In this document: one piece after another, positions 32,701 to 40,575 of the stretch
How the letters are laid out: each line of letters begins with the position of its first letter
Numbering within the stretch: position 1 is the stretch's first letter
DNA from: JAWAAW01 sp038884575
Lineage (GTDB): Archaea > Nanobdellota > Nanobdellia > Woesearchaeales > ARS49
Reading direction: 5' to 3'
Assembly (NCBI GenBank): GCA_038884575.1
Contig: JAWABQ010000007.1
Location: 1-41,749 of the forward strand
DNA: 41,749 bases
Notes under the pieces: generated by a model
Told to the model about the DNA's origin: nothing
The model's database searches: none
Seen by the model: only the letters and a program-made list of their open reading frames with translations
Position numbers and translations under genes: made by a program

Positions 32701-33765
32701 TTAGTTGATGAGCTCAATACCAAGCTCGTCTTCAATCTGTGCCTTCTTTGTCTCCTTGACCTGCTGCCTTCCGATAATCCATGGCGAGGTGACTCCGGTT
32801 ATGATTGTCATCACCATGAGCTTGCCCTTCATATCGTCGCAAACGCGGGCGCCCCAAATCACATTGGCATCCTCGTCCAGCTCGGCTGTCACGAGCTCGC
32901 CGACCTTGTTGATTTCATCCAAAGTCATGTCAGGCCCGCCAATAACGTGGATGAGCGCTCCTGTTGCGCCGGCATAATTGATGTCAAGCAGAGGATTTTC
33001 CAAGGCGCCTTTGACTGCCTCTTCAACCCTGTTTGTCGTGTCAGAGCTTCCGACTCCGATGGCTGCCACGCCGCCATTTGTCATTATTGCCCTGACATCT
33101 GCAAAGTCAAGGTTGACAAGCGATGGGATTGCTATTGTCTCGACAATGCCCTTTATCATTGTCGCGATGAGCTCGTTTGCAACAGCAAATGCCTGCTGGA
33201 TTGGCAGGTTTCCTGCAATCTGCACAAGCCTGTTGTTGTCAATCACTATGACTGTGTCTGAGTGCTTGCGCAGCTGTTCAAGCCCGAACTCTGCCTTTTC
33301 AATGCGCGCGCGCTCAATGTTGAACGGCATTGTAACAGTGCCTATGACTATTGCCCCGCCGTCCTTTGCAAGGTTTGCTATGACCGGCGCAGAGCCTGTC
33401 CCTGTTCCTCCGCCCATCCCTGCGCAGACAAAGACCATGTCTGCCTCCTTGAGGGCGTCCTTGAGTTCGGCAATGCTTTCCTGCGCTGCCTCTGCGCCCT
33501 TCTGAGGGAACCCGCCGCAGCCAAGGCCGCGCGTCACATCCCTGCCTATGATGAATTTCTTGTCAGCTTCAGAAACCTGCAGGTGCTGCTTGTCAGTGTT
33601 CACGGCAATTATTTCAGCGCCCTTTATTCCGCGCTTGTAGAGCCAGGTAACCATGTTGTTTCCTGCCCCTCCTGCGCCAATCACTTTTATGTTTGCCTGG
33701 CCGACTTTAATGTTGTCGACCTGCATCTGGTTGTTTTCCGCCGCCTTCTGCACAATTAATTCCAT
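32701..33765 (-). CDS. ftsZ: Cell division protein FtsZ
   Basis: Tubulin-like GTPase that forms the division ring. GAGGAGNNMV, the tubulin signature GMGGGTGTGSAP, and the T7 loop NLDFADVRAIM are complete; 354 residues. The C-terminus (QIEDELGIELIN) is short and lacks a long linker. A GGGGGATGA element precedes the ATG. A possible TATA ATAATAAAA is at 33793-33801 (reverse). No other division gene lies next to it; the spacer upstream encodes a probable small RNA in the other direction. Confidence 0.96.
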   Translation of the reverse strand: MELIVQKAAENNQMQVDNIKVGQANIKVIGAGGAGNNMVTWLYKRGIKGAEIIAVNTDKQHLQVSEADKKFIIGRDVTRGLGCGGFPQKGAEAAQESIAELKDALKEADMVFVCAGMGGGTGTGSAPVIANLAKDGGAIVIGTVTMPFNIERARIEKAEFGLEQLRKHSDTVIVIDNNRLVQIAGNLPIQQAFAVANELIATMIKGIVETIAIPSLVNLDFADVRAIMTNGGVAAIGVGSSDTTNRVEEAVKGALENPLLDINYAGATGALIHVIGGPDMTLDEINKVGELVTAELDEDANVIWGARVCDDMKGKLMVMTIITGVTSPWIIGRQQVKETKKAQIEDELGIELIN

Positions 33766-33810
33766 TTTGTCATCCCCCTTTTAGGTTGGTCTTTTATTAT
33801 GCTCTCTAAC

Positions 33811-33856
33811 ATACACATTCCATTGCATTCATCCCACATTCGAAATGCTTATATGG
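33811..33856 (+). promoter_or_regulatory. Promoter of the four-hairpin RNA, with shared 13-bp box
   Basis: ATACACATTCCAT (33811-33823), ATTCGAAA (33838-33845) and CTTATATGG (33848-33856) form upstream box, BRE and TATA. The same parts in the same order precede the winged-helix operon at 25069. Predicted start is near 33879. Confidence 0.5.
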
Positions 33857-33877
33857 AAGTGTTGTTTGTTCTCCTCT

Positions 33878-34020
33878 CAGAAGTCGGTTGATAAGTTTCC
33901 GCCAAGACTCTTATCATGAACGCCAAAAAGACTTCAACGTAAGAACGCCAAGTTCAACGTAATATTCACACACAAATTTTAACCCGAGTTCGCCAAAACT
34001 CGTGTTAAAATCAATTATTT
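33878..34020 (+). ncRNA. Candidate small RNA of four hairpins with GCCAA loops
   Basis: Four hairpins follow one another, each with CGCCAA or GCCAA in its loop: TGATAAG/CTTATCA (33889-33916), TGAA/TTCA (33917-33936), GAAC/GTTC around GCCAA (33943-33955), and a 13-bp stem with one mismatch, loop CGCCAA, at 33977-34010. The last is followed by a T-rich stretch like a terminator. Two parts (GAACGCCAA and TTCAACGTAA) are directly repeated. No convincing reading frame is present. The array resembles protein-sequestering RNAs such as CsrB in design; the protein, if any, is unknown. Confidence 0.55.
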
Positions 34021-34041
34021 TTCTCTTGTTTAATAATCCGG

Positions 34042-34138
34042 GTATATAAATAAATCTGTGCTCTAATATAAATATCCAAGTATATAAATACGCAGTATAT
34101 TATATGCAGCTCTTCTGCCTCTTACGAAGGCTTTTATA
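34042..34138 (+). promoter_or_regulatory. AT-rich stretch with repeated TATA boxes, promoter of sugar dehydrogenase
   Basis: GTATATAAATA occurs at 34042-34052 and again at 34080-34090, with further AT-rich boxes between and after. The box CTTTTATAG at 34131-34139 lies about 27 bases from the ATG at 34162 and is the likely promoter. Nothing coding is seen here. Confidence 0.5.
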
Positions 34139-34161
34139 GACCTGCAAACTGCAGCGGTAAA

Positions 34162-35022
34162 ATGAACATTGGAATAATAGGGATGGGTTTTGTCGGTGGC
34201 ACAACTGCTGAGGTCCTCAAAAAAGCCCACAAAATATACCCGTATGACAAATACAAGAGCAAATACAATGCCTATGCAAACCTTGAGGAGATTGCCAGGA
34301 ATGCAGAGGTTTGCTTTGTCTGCGTTCCGACACCAATGCAGAGAAGCGGCGCAATGGACTATTCTGCAATTCACAATTCTTTTGACTCGATAAGCAATGT
34401 TGTCAAGCTGGTTGGAAGAAAGTATGAGGACCTGCTTATGGTTGTCCGCTCAACAGCAGTGTCAGGAACATCAGATACGCTTGCAGGAAGGTATGCTTTC
34501 CCAATCGCATTCAACCCTGAGTTCCTGAGGGAAAAGCACGCGCTTGAGGACATGATGAATACAAACAGGGTTGTCATCGGCGCAAATGACGAGAAAAGCA
34601 GGGAAAAACTAAAGGCGGTTTACACCCCATTATTCCCAAATGCAAAATACATTTGTGTTGACAGGAACACTGCGGAAATGATAAAGTACGCAGCAAATGT
34701 GATGCTTACAATGCAGATTGCCACTGCAAACGAGATATACCAGATATGCCAAAGGGCAGGCGTTGATTACAATGCAGTCAAGGATGCAATACTGAATGAC
34801 GAAAGGATAGGGCGAAACATTGACGTTCCAGGCCCTGATGGAGATCTTGGCTTTGGAGGCAAATGCTTCCCAAAGGACTTAAGGGCTCTGACATATCTTG
34901 CGCGCGAGCTCGGCTATGAGCCACGGGTTTTGCAGGCAGCATGGGACCTGAACCTTCAGGTAAGGGCAAATAAAGACTGGCTGGACATCCCGGGCGCTGT
35001 CTCTGAAAACAAGAATTTCTGA
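34162..35022 (+). CDS. Short UDP-glucose/GDP-mannose dehydrogenase-family protein
   Basis: The NAD-binding Rossmann part (IGIIGMGFVGG), FNPEFLREKHALEDMMN and the central domain with the catalytic cysteine (GFGGKCFPKDLRAL) are present. The family usually has about 420 residues; this one stops at 286 and lacks the C-terminal UDP-sugar-binding domain. It could use another partner, act on a different substrate, or be a stable short form. Leaderless start. Confidence 0.9.
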   Translation: MNIGIIGMGFVGGTTAEVLKKAHKIYPYDKYKSKYNAYANLEEIARNAEVCFVCVPTPMQRSGAMDYSAIHNSFDSISNVVKLVGRKYEDLLMVVRSTAVSGTSDTLAGRYAFPIAFNPEFLREKHALEDMMNTNRVVIGANDEKSREKLKAVYTPLFPNAKYICVDRNTAEMIKYAANVMLTMQIATANEIYQICQRAGVDYNAVKDAILNDERIGRNIDVPGPDGDLGFGGKCFPKDLRALTYLARELGYEPRVLQAAWDLNLQVRANKDWLDIPGAVSENKNF

Positions 35023-35023
35023 A

Positions 35024-35659
35024 TTACTTGCTCCACTTCTCCAAGAACCTGCCTATTGCCTCCTTGGCGTATGCAGTTGTCTTTGCGACATGGGTTGAAT
35101 AATAGCCGACAAATGCAGCAAAGTCCTTGATCCTGTTGCCCCAGCGCTCTATGAAAGTCACATTATCAATAGCCAGCTTGGAGGTCCTTGCAGGCTCCTC
35201 ATCAGGATAACCGATCGTCAGGATTGCCAGTGGCTTCACACCGTCAGGCATCTGGAGCGCCCTGCGCACCATTGTCTCCTCAAACGCACCCACCCAGCAG
35301 GCTCCAAGCCCCTGGTCATGCGCTGCCAAAAGCATGCTCATTGCGGCATTTGCGCAGTTCTGCACCATATACAGCTCCTGTCCGCGCTTCCCATACTGGC
35401 GCTCCTCTTTTTCAGGAGAGCTGCACACAACAATATGGACAGGGGCCTTTTCCATCCAGTACTGCTTCATTGACGCCTCTGCAAGCTGCTTCCTCAAGCC
35501 TTCTTCTGTGACAAGGACAAACCGCCAGTCCTGCAGGTTTCCAGAGCTCGGGGCAACACGGCCTGCATTCAGTATGTTGCCAAGCTTTTCAAACTCGACA
35601 GGAATATCAAGATAAAGCCTGCAGCTCCTCCTTGATTCGATGCATTCCAGGGTTTCCAT
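35024..35659 (-). CDS. Nitroreductase-family flavoprotein
   Basis: FMN-dependent oxidoreductase of 211 residues: SRRSCRLYLD at the start, APSSGNLQDWRFVLV for FMN contact, GACWVGAFEE and PLAILTIGYPDEEP. Substrate unknown. It is divergent from the DNA ligase with interleaved promoters: its TATA (ATTATATATG, reverse) lies at about 35682-35691. Confidence 0.9.
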   Translation of the reverse strand: METLECIESRRSCRLYLDIPVEFEKLGNILNAGRVAPSSGNLQDWRFVLVTEEGLRKQLAEASMKQYWMEKAPVHIVVCSSPEKEERQYGKRGQELYMVQNCANAAMSMLLAAHDQGLGACWVGAFEETMVRRALQMPDGVKPLAILTIGYPDEEPARTSKLAIDNVTFIERWGNRIKDFAAFVGYYSTHVAKTTAYAKEAIGRFLEKWSK

Positions 35660-35668
35660 TACGGGAAG

Positions 35669-35691
35669 ATTTTAAAAAGAGTGCATATATA
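35669..35691. promoter_or_regulatory. Interleaved divergent promoters
   Basis: TTTTAAAA (35670-35677) is 27 bases from the ligase ATG at 35701; ATATATAAT (35684-35691) is 27-28 bases from the nitroreductase ATG at 35659. Each TATA lies nearer to the other gene, so the two initiation complexes overlap and should exclude each other. Confidence 0.6.
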
Positions 35692-35700
35692 ATCTTTTCT

Positions 35701-37473
35701 ATGAAGTACAGCGGTCTTGTGGGGGTTTATGGGCAGCTTGAAAAGACAACAAAGCGCCTTGAAAAAACAGCCATTCTTGCAAAATTCATCTCCTCGATTC
35801 CTGAAAATGAGCTTGACCACGTAATGCTTCTGCTCCAGGGAAGGGTATTTCCACAATGGGACTCGCGCGAAATAGGCATGTCAACCCAGCTCCTGCTCAA
35901 GGCAATAGCCCTTGCAACAGGGATTGCGCTGGACAAGGTTGAAAGCCACTGGGCAAAGACAGGAGACCTTGGGGAGACAGCAGCAGCGCTCATAAAGAAA
36001 AAAATACAGGCAACGCTTTTCTCCCAGGAATTGACAGCAAAAAAAGTCTTTGACAACCTGCAAAAGATAGCAACAGCAGAAGGGGAAGGCACAGTGGACA
36101 AAAAACTCGCATTGTTCGCAGAACTCCTGACCAGCGCAAAGCCGGAAGAGGCAAAATACCTGGTAAGGACAGTCCTCTCCGAGCTCAGAGTGGGACTTGG
36201 CGAGGGCACAATAAGGGACGCAATAACCTGGGCGGCATTCGGAAAAGAGCTCGGAATAACGTATGACGCGGAAAAGAACGAGCTTGTCCTGCCTGACGAC
36301 AACAGGCAGCCGTACGAGAAAACCCTTGAGGCAGTGCAGGGCGCAATAGACATAGCAAATGACTTTGCGCTTGTTGCCTCAACGCTCAGGAAAGGGGGGC
36401 TGGAAGCACTGCGCACGATAGCACTCGAGCCCGGCAGGCCGGTCAAGGTAATGATGTACCAGAAGGCAAAAGACATTCCTGATGCATTCGCAACAGTCGG
36501 AACACCCGCAGCGGCAGAATACAAGTACGACGGATTCCTGATGCAGATACACAAGCACAACGGCAAAATAACCCTTTTCACGCGCCGCCTTGAGAATGTC
36601 ACAGCACAATTCCCTGACGTTGTTGCGCTTGTTGAAAAGAACATAACAGGCAATGACTTCATCGTAGAGGCAGAGGCAGTCGGAATTGACACAAAAACAG
36701 GAAAATACCTGCCCTTCCAGGGGATTTCACAGCGGATAAAAAGAAAATATGACATCGCAGAGCTTTCAAAAGAATTCCCTGTTGAAGTAAATGTGTTTGA
36801 CATCCTTTATTATGAGGGAAAAAACTGTTTGAAAATGCCTTTCTCGGAAAGAAGGAGGCTCGTCGAGAAAATAGTAAAGCCGGTTGCCCAGAAAATAATG
36901 CCCGCATCGCAGGAAATAGTCAACAACCCGGCAGAGGCAGACAGGTTCTACCAAAAATCGCTTGCTGCAGGAAACGAGGGAATGATGATGAAAAACCTGC
37001 AGGGAATTTACAAGCCAGGGCTTCGCGTCGGCTATGGGATGAAAATAAAGCCGGTTATGGAGCCCCTTGATGTTGTAATAGTTGGCGCAGAAAAAGGAGA
37101 GGGAAAAAGGGCAGAATGGTTTGCCAGCTTTGTAATCGCAGTCAGGGATGCGGACACAGGCGAATATGCAGAGATAGGAAGAGTCGGGACAGGAATAAAG
37201 GAAAAAGAAGAGGAAGGGGTAAGCTTCAAGCAGATATCAGACCTGCTATTGCCCCTTGTCACGCAGGACCTTGGCAAGGAAATAAAAGTCAAGCCATTCA
37301 TCGTCATCGAGGTCAATTACGAAGAAATACAGGCATCGCCAAGCTACAGCTCCGGATATGCCCTCAGGTTTCCAAGGTTTGTCAAGCTCCGCGAGGACAG
37401 GAGCCCAGAGGAAATCAGCACTCTTGAAGACGTCAAAAAGCTCTATGAAGAGCAGAGGGGAAGGGGGAAATAA
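35701..37473 (+). CDS. lig: ATP-dependent DNA ligase
   Basis: Archaeal-type ligase of 590 residues. The N-terminal DNA-binding domain is followed by the nucleotidyltransferase core with the adenylated Lys275 in KYDGFLM, RRLENVTAQFPD, then VEAEAVG, GMMMKNLQG and MKIKPV (motif V), and an OB domain ending in VKLREDRSPEEI. It joins Okazaki fragments. I chose 35701 over the upstream ATG at 35632 on promoter spacing and family N-terminus. Confidence 0.96.
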   Translation: MKYSGLVGVYGQLEKTTKRLEKTAILAKFISSIPENELDHVMLLLQGRVFPQWDSREIGMSTQLLLKAIALATGIALDKVESHWAKTGDLGETAAALIKKKIQATLFSQELTAKKVFDNLQKIATAEGEGTVDKKLALFAELLTSAKPEEAKYLVRTVLSELRVGLGEGTIRDAITWAAFGKELGITYDAEKNELVLPDDNRQPYEKTLEAVQGAIDIANDFALVASTLRKGGLEALRTIALEPGRPVKVMMYQKAKDIPDAFATVGTPAAAEYKYDGFLMQIHKHNGKITLFTRRLENVTAQFPDVVALVEKNITGNDFIVEAEAVGIDTKTGKYLPFQGISQRIKRKYDIAELSKEFPVEVNVFDILYYEGKNCLKMPFSERRRLVEKIVKPVAQKIMPASQEIVNNPAEADRFYQKSLAAGNEGMMMKNLQGIYKPGLRVGYGMKIKPVMEPLDVVIVGAEKGEGKRAEWFASFVIAVRDADTGEYAEIGRVGTGIKEKEEEGVSFKQISDLLLPLVTQDLGKEIKVKPFIVIEVNYEEIQASPSYSSGYALRFPRFVKLREDRSPEEISTLEDVKKLYEEQRGRGK

Positions 37474-37510
37474 GAAGCTATTTAAACCCATTATTCGTCA
37501 ATTATCTTAT

Positions 37511-37584
37511 GCCCCTGTAGGCTAGCTTGGATAGACTGGCGGGTTGCGGTCCCGTCGACCGGAGTTCAAATCTCCGCAGGGGCG
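37511..37584 (+). tRNA. tRNA-Arg (anticodon GCG)
   Basis: Acceptor GCCCCTG/CAGGGGC with discriminator G; anticodon stem GCGGG/CCCGT with loop TTGCGGT, thus GCG; T-arm CGGAGTTCAAATCTCCG. TATA TATTTAAAC lies near 37479-37487. The T-run after it falls in the end of the convergent helicase gene. CCA is not encoded. Confidence 0.95.
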
Positions 37585-37585
37585 T

Positions 37586-39115
37586 TTATTCTTTTTCCCA
37601 CTGCGCGAGGTTGTTTGGCGCAGGCGCAGGCAGGTCCTCAACCTCAGGAACACTTTCACCAACCTGCTTCTTGATGCTAAATGCGATTTTCTTACCAAGG
37701 ATGTTCTCAAGCCTGCCAAGCTCTGCCTTTCTCACATCACCCAGGTCCTTGATGCCGGCGCGGAACAAAGTCCTTGCGCGCACCCTGCCAATGCCCTCAA
37801 GCCGCAGCAACGGCAATAATTCCTCTTTAACCCCATACCTCAGGCGGAAGCGCATTTTCTGGATGTCTTTCAGAAGGTTCATGTGCTGCCTTATCCTTGC
37901 AACCTCGCCAAGGGCATAAAGCAGCCAGTCGCCTGTGGTAAGCTTTGCCCTTGTCTCACCAGGCCGCACATCATAATGCTCCAGCAGGAATTCCTCGTCC
38001 TTTTCCTCCATCCAGTCCTGAAGCATCAGTGCCGTCTTGAAGCCATGGAGCCATTCCTCAAACTCAGGCTCAAACATTGACGGCTCAGGAACAAGGAAAT
38101 ATTTGCCATAAAGCGCCAATTGCTCCTGGATGCTGTCATATTCCTTTGCCCTCACCCTGAGATGGGGCCTCATTTCAAGAGTGCACCCAATCAAATGCAG
38201 CCAGGAAAGCGGGATTGGCTTCATCCCAGACGCCCTGTCAACACCCATCACGAACTGGTGGGCTGTCAAAGGGTCAATATAAAGCTCTGCAATGCGCTTT
38301 CCAAGGACTGTGGCCCGGTACGTATTGTCGGTTTTGCCCAAAAACTCCCAATCCTCCAGCATTAAAAGCATTTTTTCAATTATTTTGTTGAGCTTTTTCA
38401 TGTCCCTGAACTGCTGTGCCCAGAAAGTCCTCGAGAAAAACTCAAGAATCTGGTCCCTTGACTGCACAACCTTTGATGCTATGAGCGAGAGAACATATGT
38501 CCTAAGCACAGGCTCAACAGCAAGCTTGGAATAAATGTCCTCTGGAAATCCCCTGACATACTGCTCAAACAACGAGTCTTTTTCGCCTTCGCTTCCTGCA
38601 ACAACAATTGCCTCTCCATAAGGGTCAAAGCTCGGCCTGCCAGCCCTTCCTGCCATCTGGTGGAATTCAAGCACAGGAATGTTTGCCATGCCCTGTCCGG
38701 AAAAGCGCTTTACATCACGGATTATGGCGCGGAATGCAGGCAAATCCACGCCTGCTGCCAATGTGGGGGTGCAGCAGATTATTTTTATGGCGCCGTTGCG
38801 GAAGTGCTCCTCAACAAGCTCTTTTTGCCTTGAATGAAGCCCTGCATGGTGGAACGCAATTCCTTTCCTGATGCATTTTGCAAGGCGTTCGCACTGCTGG
38901 GTCGGCTTTTGCAGCACGCGGAGGACCTTTTCAGAAAGCTCGACAGTATGCTCTGTCTCAAACTTTGACTTTTTTGCAATATCCTCTGCTGTCTTTTCAG
39001 CAGAGCGCTTGGTGTTCACGAAAACAAATGCCTGCTTGTTCTTTGCAAGGGTGTCAAGCGCCAAGTTTATTGCAGGCTCTGCAGCAAGAGGCTCAAGCTT
39101 TACTGTCTTCCCCAT
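37586..39115 (-). CDS. Hel308-like helicase lacking its N-terminal RecA domain
   Basis: The protein begins at the second RecA domain (AFVFVNTKRSAE, IAFHHAGL, CCTPTLAAGVDLP and motif VI QMAGRAGRP) and continues with winged helix, ratchet and helix-hairpin-helix (LEGIGRVRARTLFRAGI) domains. Hel308/Ski2 proteins have about 700 residues; Walker A, DEAH and the first 200 residues are absent. The start is not a decayed end: TATA TTTTTTAAACTT (reverse, 39138-39147) is 27 bases before the ATG. It may be the second half of a split helicase or a truncation caused near the tRNA-Ile. Confidence 0.88.
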   Translation of the reverse strand: MGKTVKLEPLAAEPAINLALDTLAKNKQAFVFVNTKRSAEKTAEDIAKKSKFETEHTVELSEKVLRVLQKPTQQCERLAKCIRKGIAFHHAGLHSRQKELVEEHFRNGAIKIICCTPTLAAGVDLPAFRAIIRDVKRFSGQGMANIPVLEFHQMAGRAGRPSFDPYGEAIVVAGSEGEKDSLFEQYVRGFPEDIYSKLAVEPVLRTYVLSLIASKVVQSRDQILEFFSRTFWAQQFRDMKKLNKIIEKMLLMLEDWEFLGKTDNTYRATVLGKRIAELYIDPLTAHQFVMGVDRASGMKPIPLSWLHLIGCTLEMRPHLRVRAKEYDSIQEQLALYGKYFLVPEPSMFEPEFEEWLHGFKTALMLQDWMEEKDEEFLLEHYDVRPGETRAKLTTGDWLLYALGEVARIRQHMNLLKDIQKMRFRLRYGVKEELLPLLRLEGIGRVRARTLFRAGIKDLGDVRKAELGRLENILGKKIAFSIKKQVGESVPEVEDLPAPAPNNLAQWEKE

Positions 39116-39137
39116 CGTGAGCCCTGAGGAGGCATAA

Positions 39138-39147
39138 GTTTAAAAAA
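39138..39147. promoter_or_regulatory. Shared TATA for tRNA-Ile and the helicase
   Basis: AGTTTAAAAA reads as a TATA box on both strands. It is 27 bases from the helicase ATG (minus) and about 28-30 from the tRNA-Ile 5' end (plus), and no second box is visible. Confidence 0.5.
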
Positions 39148-39172
39148 CCATCTGGAGTTTCCCCGTCTATAT

Positions 39173-39246
39173 GAGCCCGTAGCTTAGCCTGGTGGAGCAC
39201 TCGACTGATAATCGAGCGGTCCTGAGTTCAAATCTCAGCGGGCTCA
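39173..39246 (+). tRNA. tRNA-Ile (anticodon GAT)
   Basis: Acceptor GAGCCCG/CGGGCTC with discriminator A; anticodon stem CTCGA/TCGAG with loop CTGATAA, thus GAT; T-arm CTGAGTTCAAATCTCAG. CCA is not encoded. Confidence 0.96.
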
Positions 39247-39257
39247 TTATTTTTTTT
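39247..39257 (+). terminator. T-tract terminator of tRNA-Ile
   Basis: TTATTTTTTTT follows the discriminator base directly. Confidence 0.65.
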
Positions 39258-39295
39258 CAAAACCTTTAAAAAAAGCCGCCAAGAAACCAATCCCG

Positions 39296-40531
39296 ATGAG
39301 TGAAGGCGTTATTACCATAGGCGTTGACGGAATAGGGGGAGACACGACAAAAGAAGGGCCTCCGCACGTGCGCGCCCTTTACGGAATCAGCCAGGCAAAG
39401 CTTGACGACGTTGCATACGTGCTTGCTGTTGAAAAGGATGCGCGCCTGCCATACAGGCTGCCCAATCTTGAGGTTGTGGAGTTTTCGCCAAGCAGCGAGG
39501 TCAGCAGCCAGGAAAAAAGCCTGGCGAACGGAGACTTCCTGAAATTAAAACAGCAAAACCTGCTCAGCCAGGTCATTGAATATTTCTCAAGCAGAAAAAT
39601 GCCGCTGGTTACTGCATTCAACACGCGAATAGGGCTGCCAAACAGCCTGCGAAACCGCATACCGGGGATAAAGCGCATAGCGCTCGCGGTTGAATTTCCG
39701 CGCGAAAACAGCGGCGGTCCTTACCTTGCCCTTGACCTGGGCGGCAATGCAGACCTTTATGATGTCAGGGATATTGAAGAGCCGCCAAAACTGCCTGACG
39801 GAATAGGAAATGACCCTGGCGCGGTGCGCGAATACGTTGCCCAGCACCCTGATGAGGCAAGCGCATACATTCTCAGGCAGAAAGACTACAATGACAAGCT
39901 CAGGGACATATTCATGCCGAGCAGGCAGTATGCCAGGAACGCAATGGATGTTGTGAAATTTGCAAGGCTTGGCTCTCTTTACATGACCATTTTCAAGGGC
40001 GTGCAAAATCCGCGCGTCGGCCTGGTTAACATAGGAACGGAGGATGACAAGGGCACACGCTTTGTGCAGTCCTGCAACGCCCTTTTGGAAGCCGAAAAAA
40101 GGCAGAATGGACTTAATTACCTCGGGTTTGCAGAGCCGGATGACGTTGACTCAAGGCACATAGATGTTATGGTGATGGACGGCTACAGCGGAAACCTCGG
40201 GCTGAAGTTCATAGAAAAGACAATCCGCGTAATCAAGGCGCACAGCAAGAAATCACTTTTCGGGAAGATAGCAACTGCCCTGAAGCATTTGGGGCTTTCC
40301 AACAGCATTGACGCATCCCAGTACAGCGCAGCATACCTGCTCGGGCTCTCTGACACAATAGTCAAGGAGCACGGCACTGCAACACCAAAGGACTTTGCAG
40401 CAGGAATACGCAAGGCAAAGGCCTTCATGCAGCCAGTCGTGGCAAAGGACCATAATGACCCTGATTTCTTACGCAACTATGACTGCCTTGGGCAGGCGCT
40501 TTCTGCAGAATACAAGCGCAGGTATGGCTGA
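39296..40531 (+). CDS. PlsX-family (phosphate acyltransferase-like) protein
   Basis: Bacterial PlsX makes acyl-phosphate from acyl-ACP for phospholipids. Family segments here: VDGIGGD (compare DAMGGD), LDLGGNADL, NPRVGLVNIGTEDDKGT, NYLGFAEPDDVD, VMVMDGYSGNLGLK and the EHGTATPKDFAAGIRKA end. The AGNTG loop is replaced by TAFNTRIGLP, and about 60 residues are inserted after LGGNADL, so 411 residues against about 330. A TATA box TTTAAAAA at 39265-39272 gives a leaderless start. Archaea do not need PlsX for ether lipids, so the substrate is unclear. Confidence 0.87.
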   Translation: MSEGVITIGVDGIGGDTTKEGPPHVRALYGISQAKLDDVAYVLAVEKDARLPYRLPNLEVVEFSPSSEVSSQEKSLANGDFLKLKQQNLLSQVIEYFSSRKMPLVTAFNTRIGLPNSLRNRIPGIKRIALAVEFPRENSGGPYLALDLGGNADLYDVRDIEEPPKLPDGIGNDPGAVREYVAQHPDEASAYILRQKDYNDKLRDIFMPSRQYARNAMDVVKFARLGSLYMTIFKGVQNPRVGLVNIGTEDDKGTRFVQSCNALLEAEKRQNGLNYLGFAEPDDVDSRHIDVMVMDGYSGNLGLKFIEKTIRVIKAHSKKSLFGKIATALKHLGLSNSIDASQYSAAYLLGLSDTIVKEHGTATPKDFAAGIRKAKAFMQPVVAKDHNDPDFLRNYDCLGQALSAEYKRRYG

Positions 40532-40575
40532 TGAAATCAGAAACCTTTTAAACAACAGAATTCAATTCTTGCTTG

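Noticed and set aside
32656..32709. A 17-codon plus-strand frame between mgtC and ftsZ
   Set aside because: It sits in the inverted repeat and runs antisense into the ftsZ end; no support beyond a start and stop.
33918..33942. An 8-codon frame (ATGAACGCC...TAA) in the four-hairpin RNA
   Set aside because: Too short, no ribosome-binding site, and explained by the direct repeats.
33776..34161. Replication origin in the ftsZ upstream spacer
   Set aside because: AT-rich repeats are present, but no origin-recognition boxes and no cdc6/orc1 gene are seen; a small RNA plus promoters explain it better.
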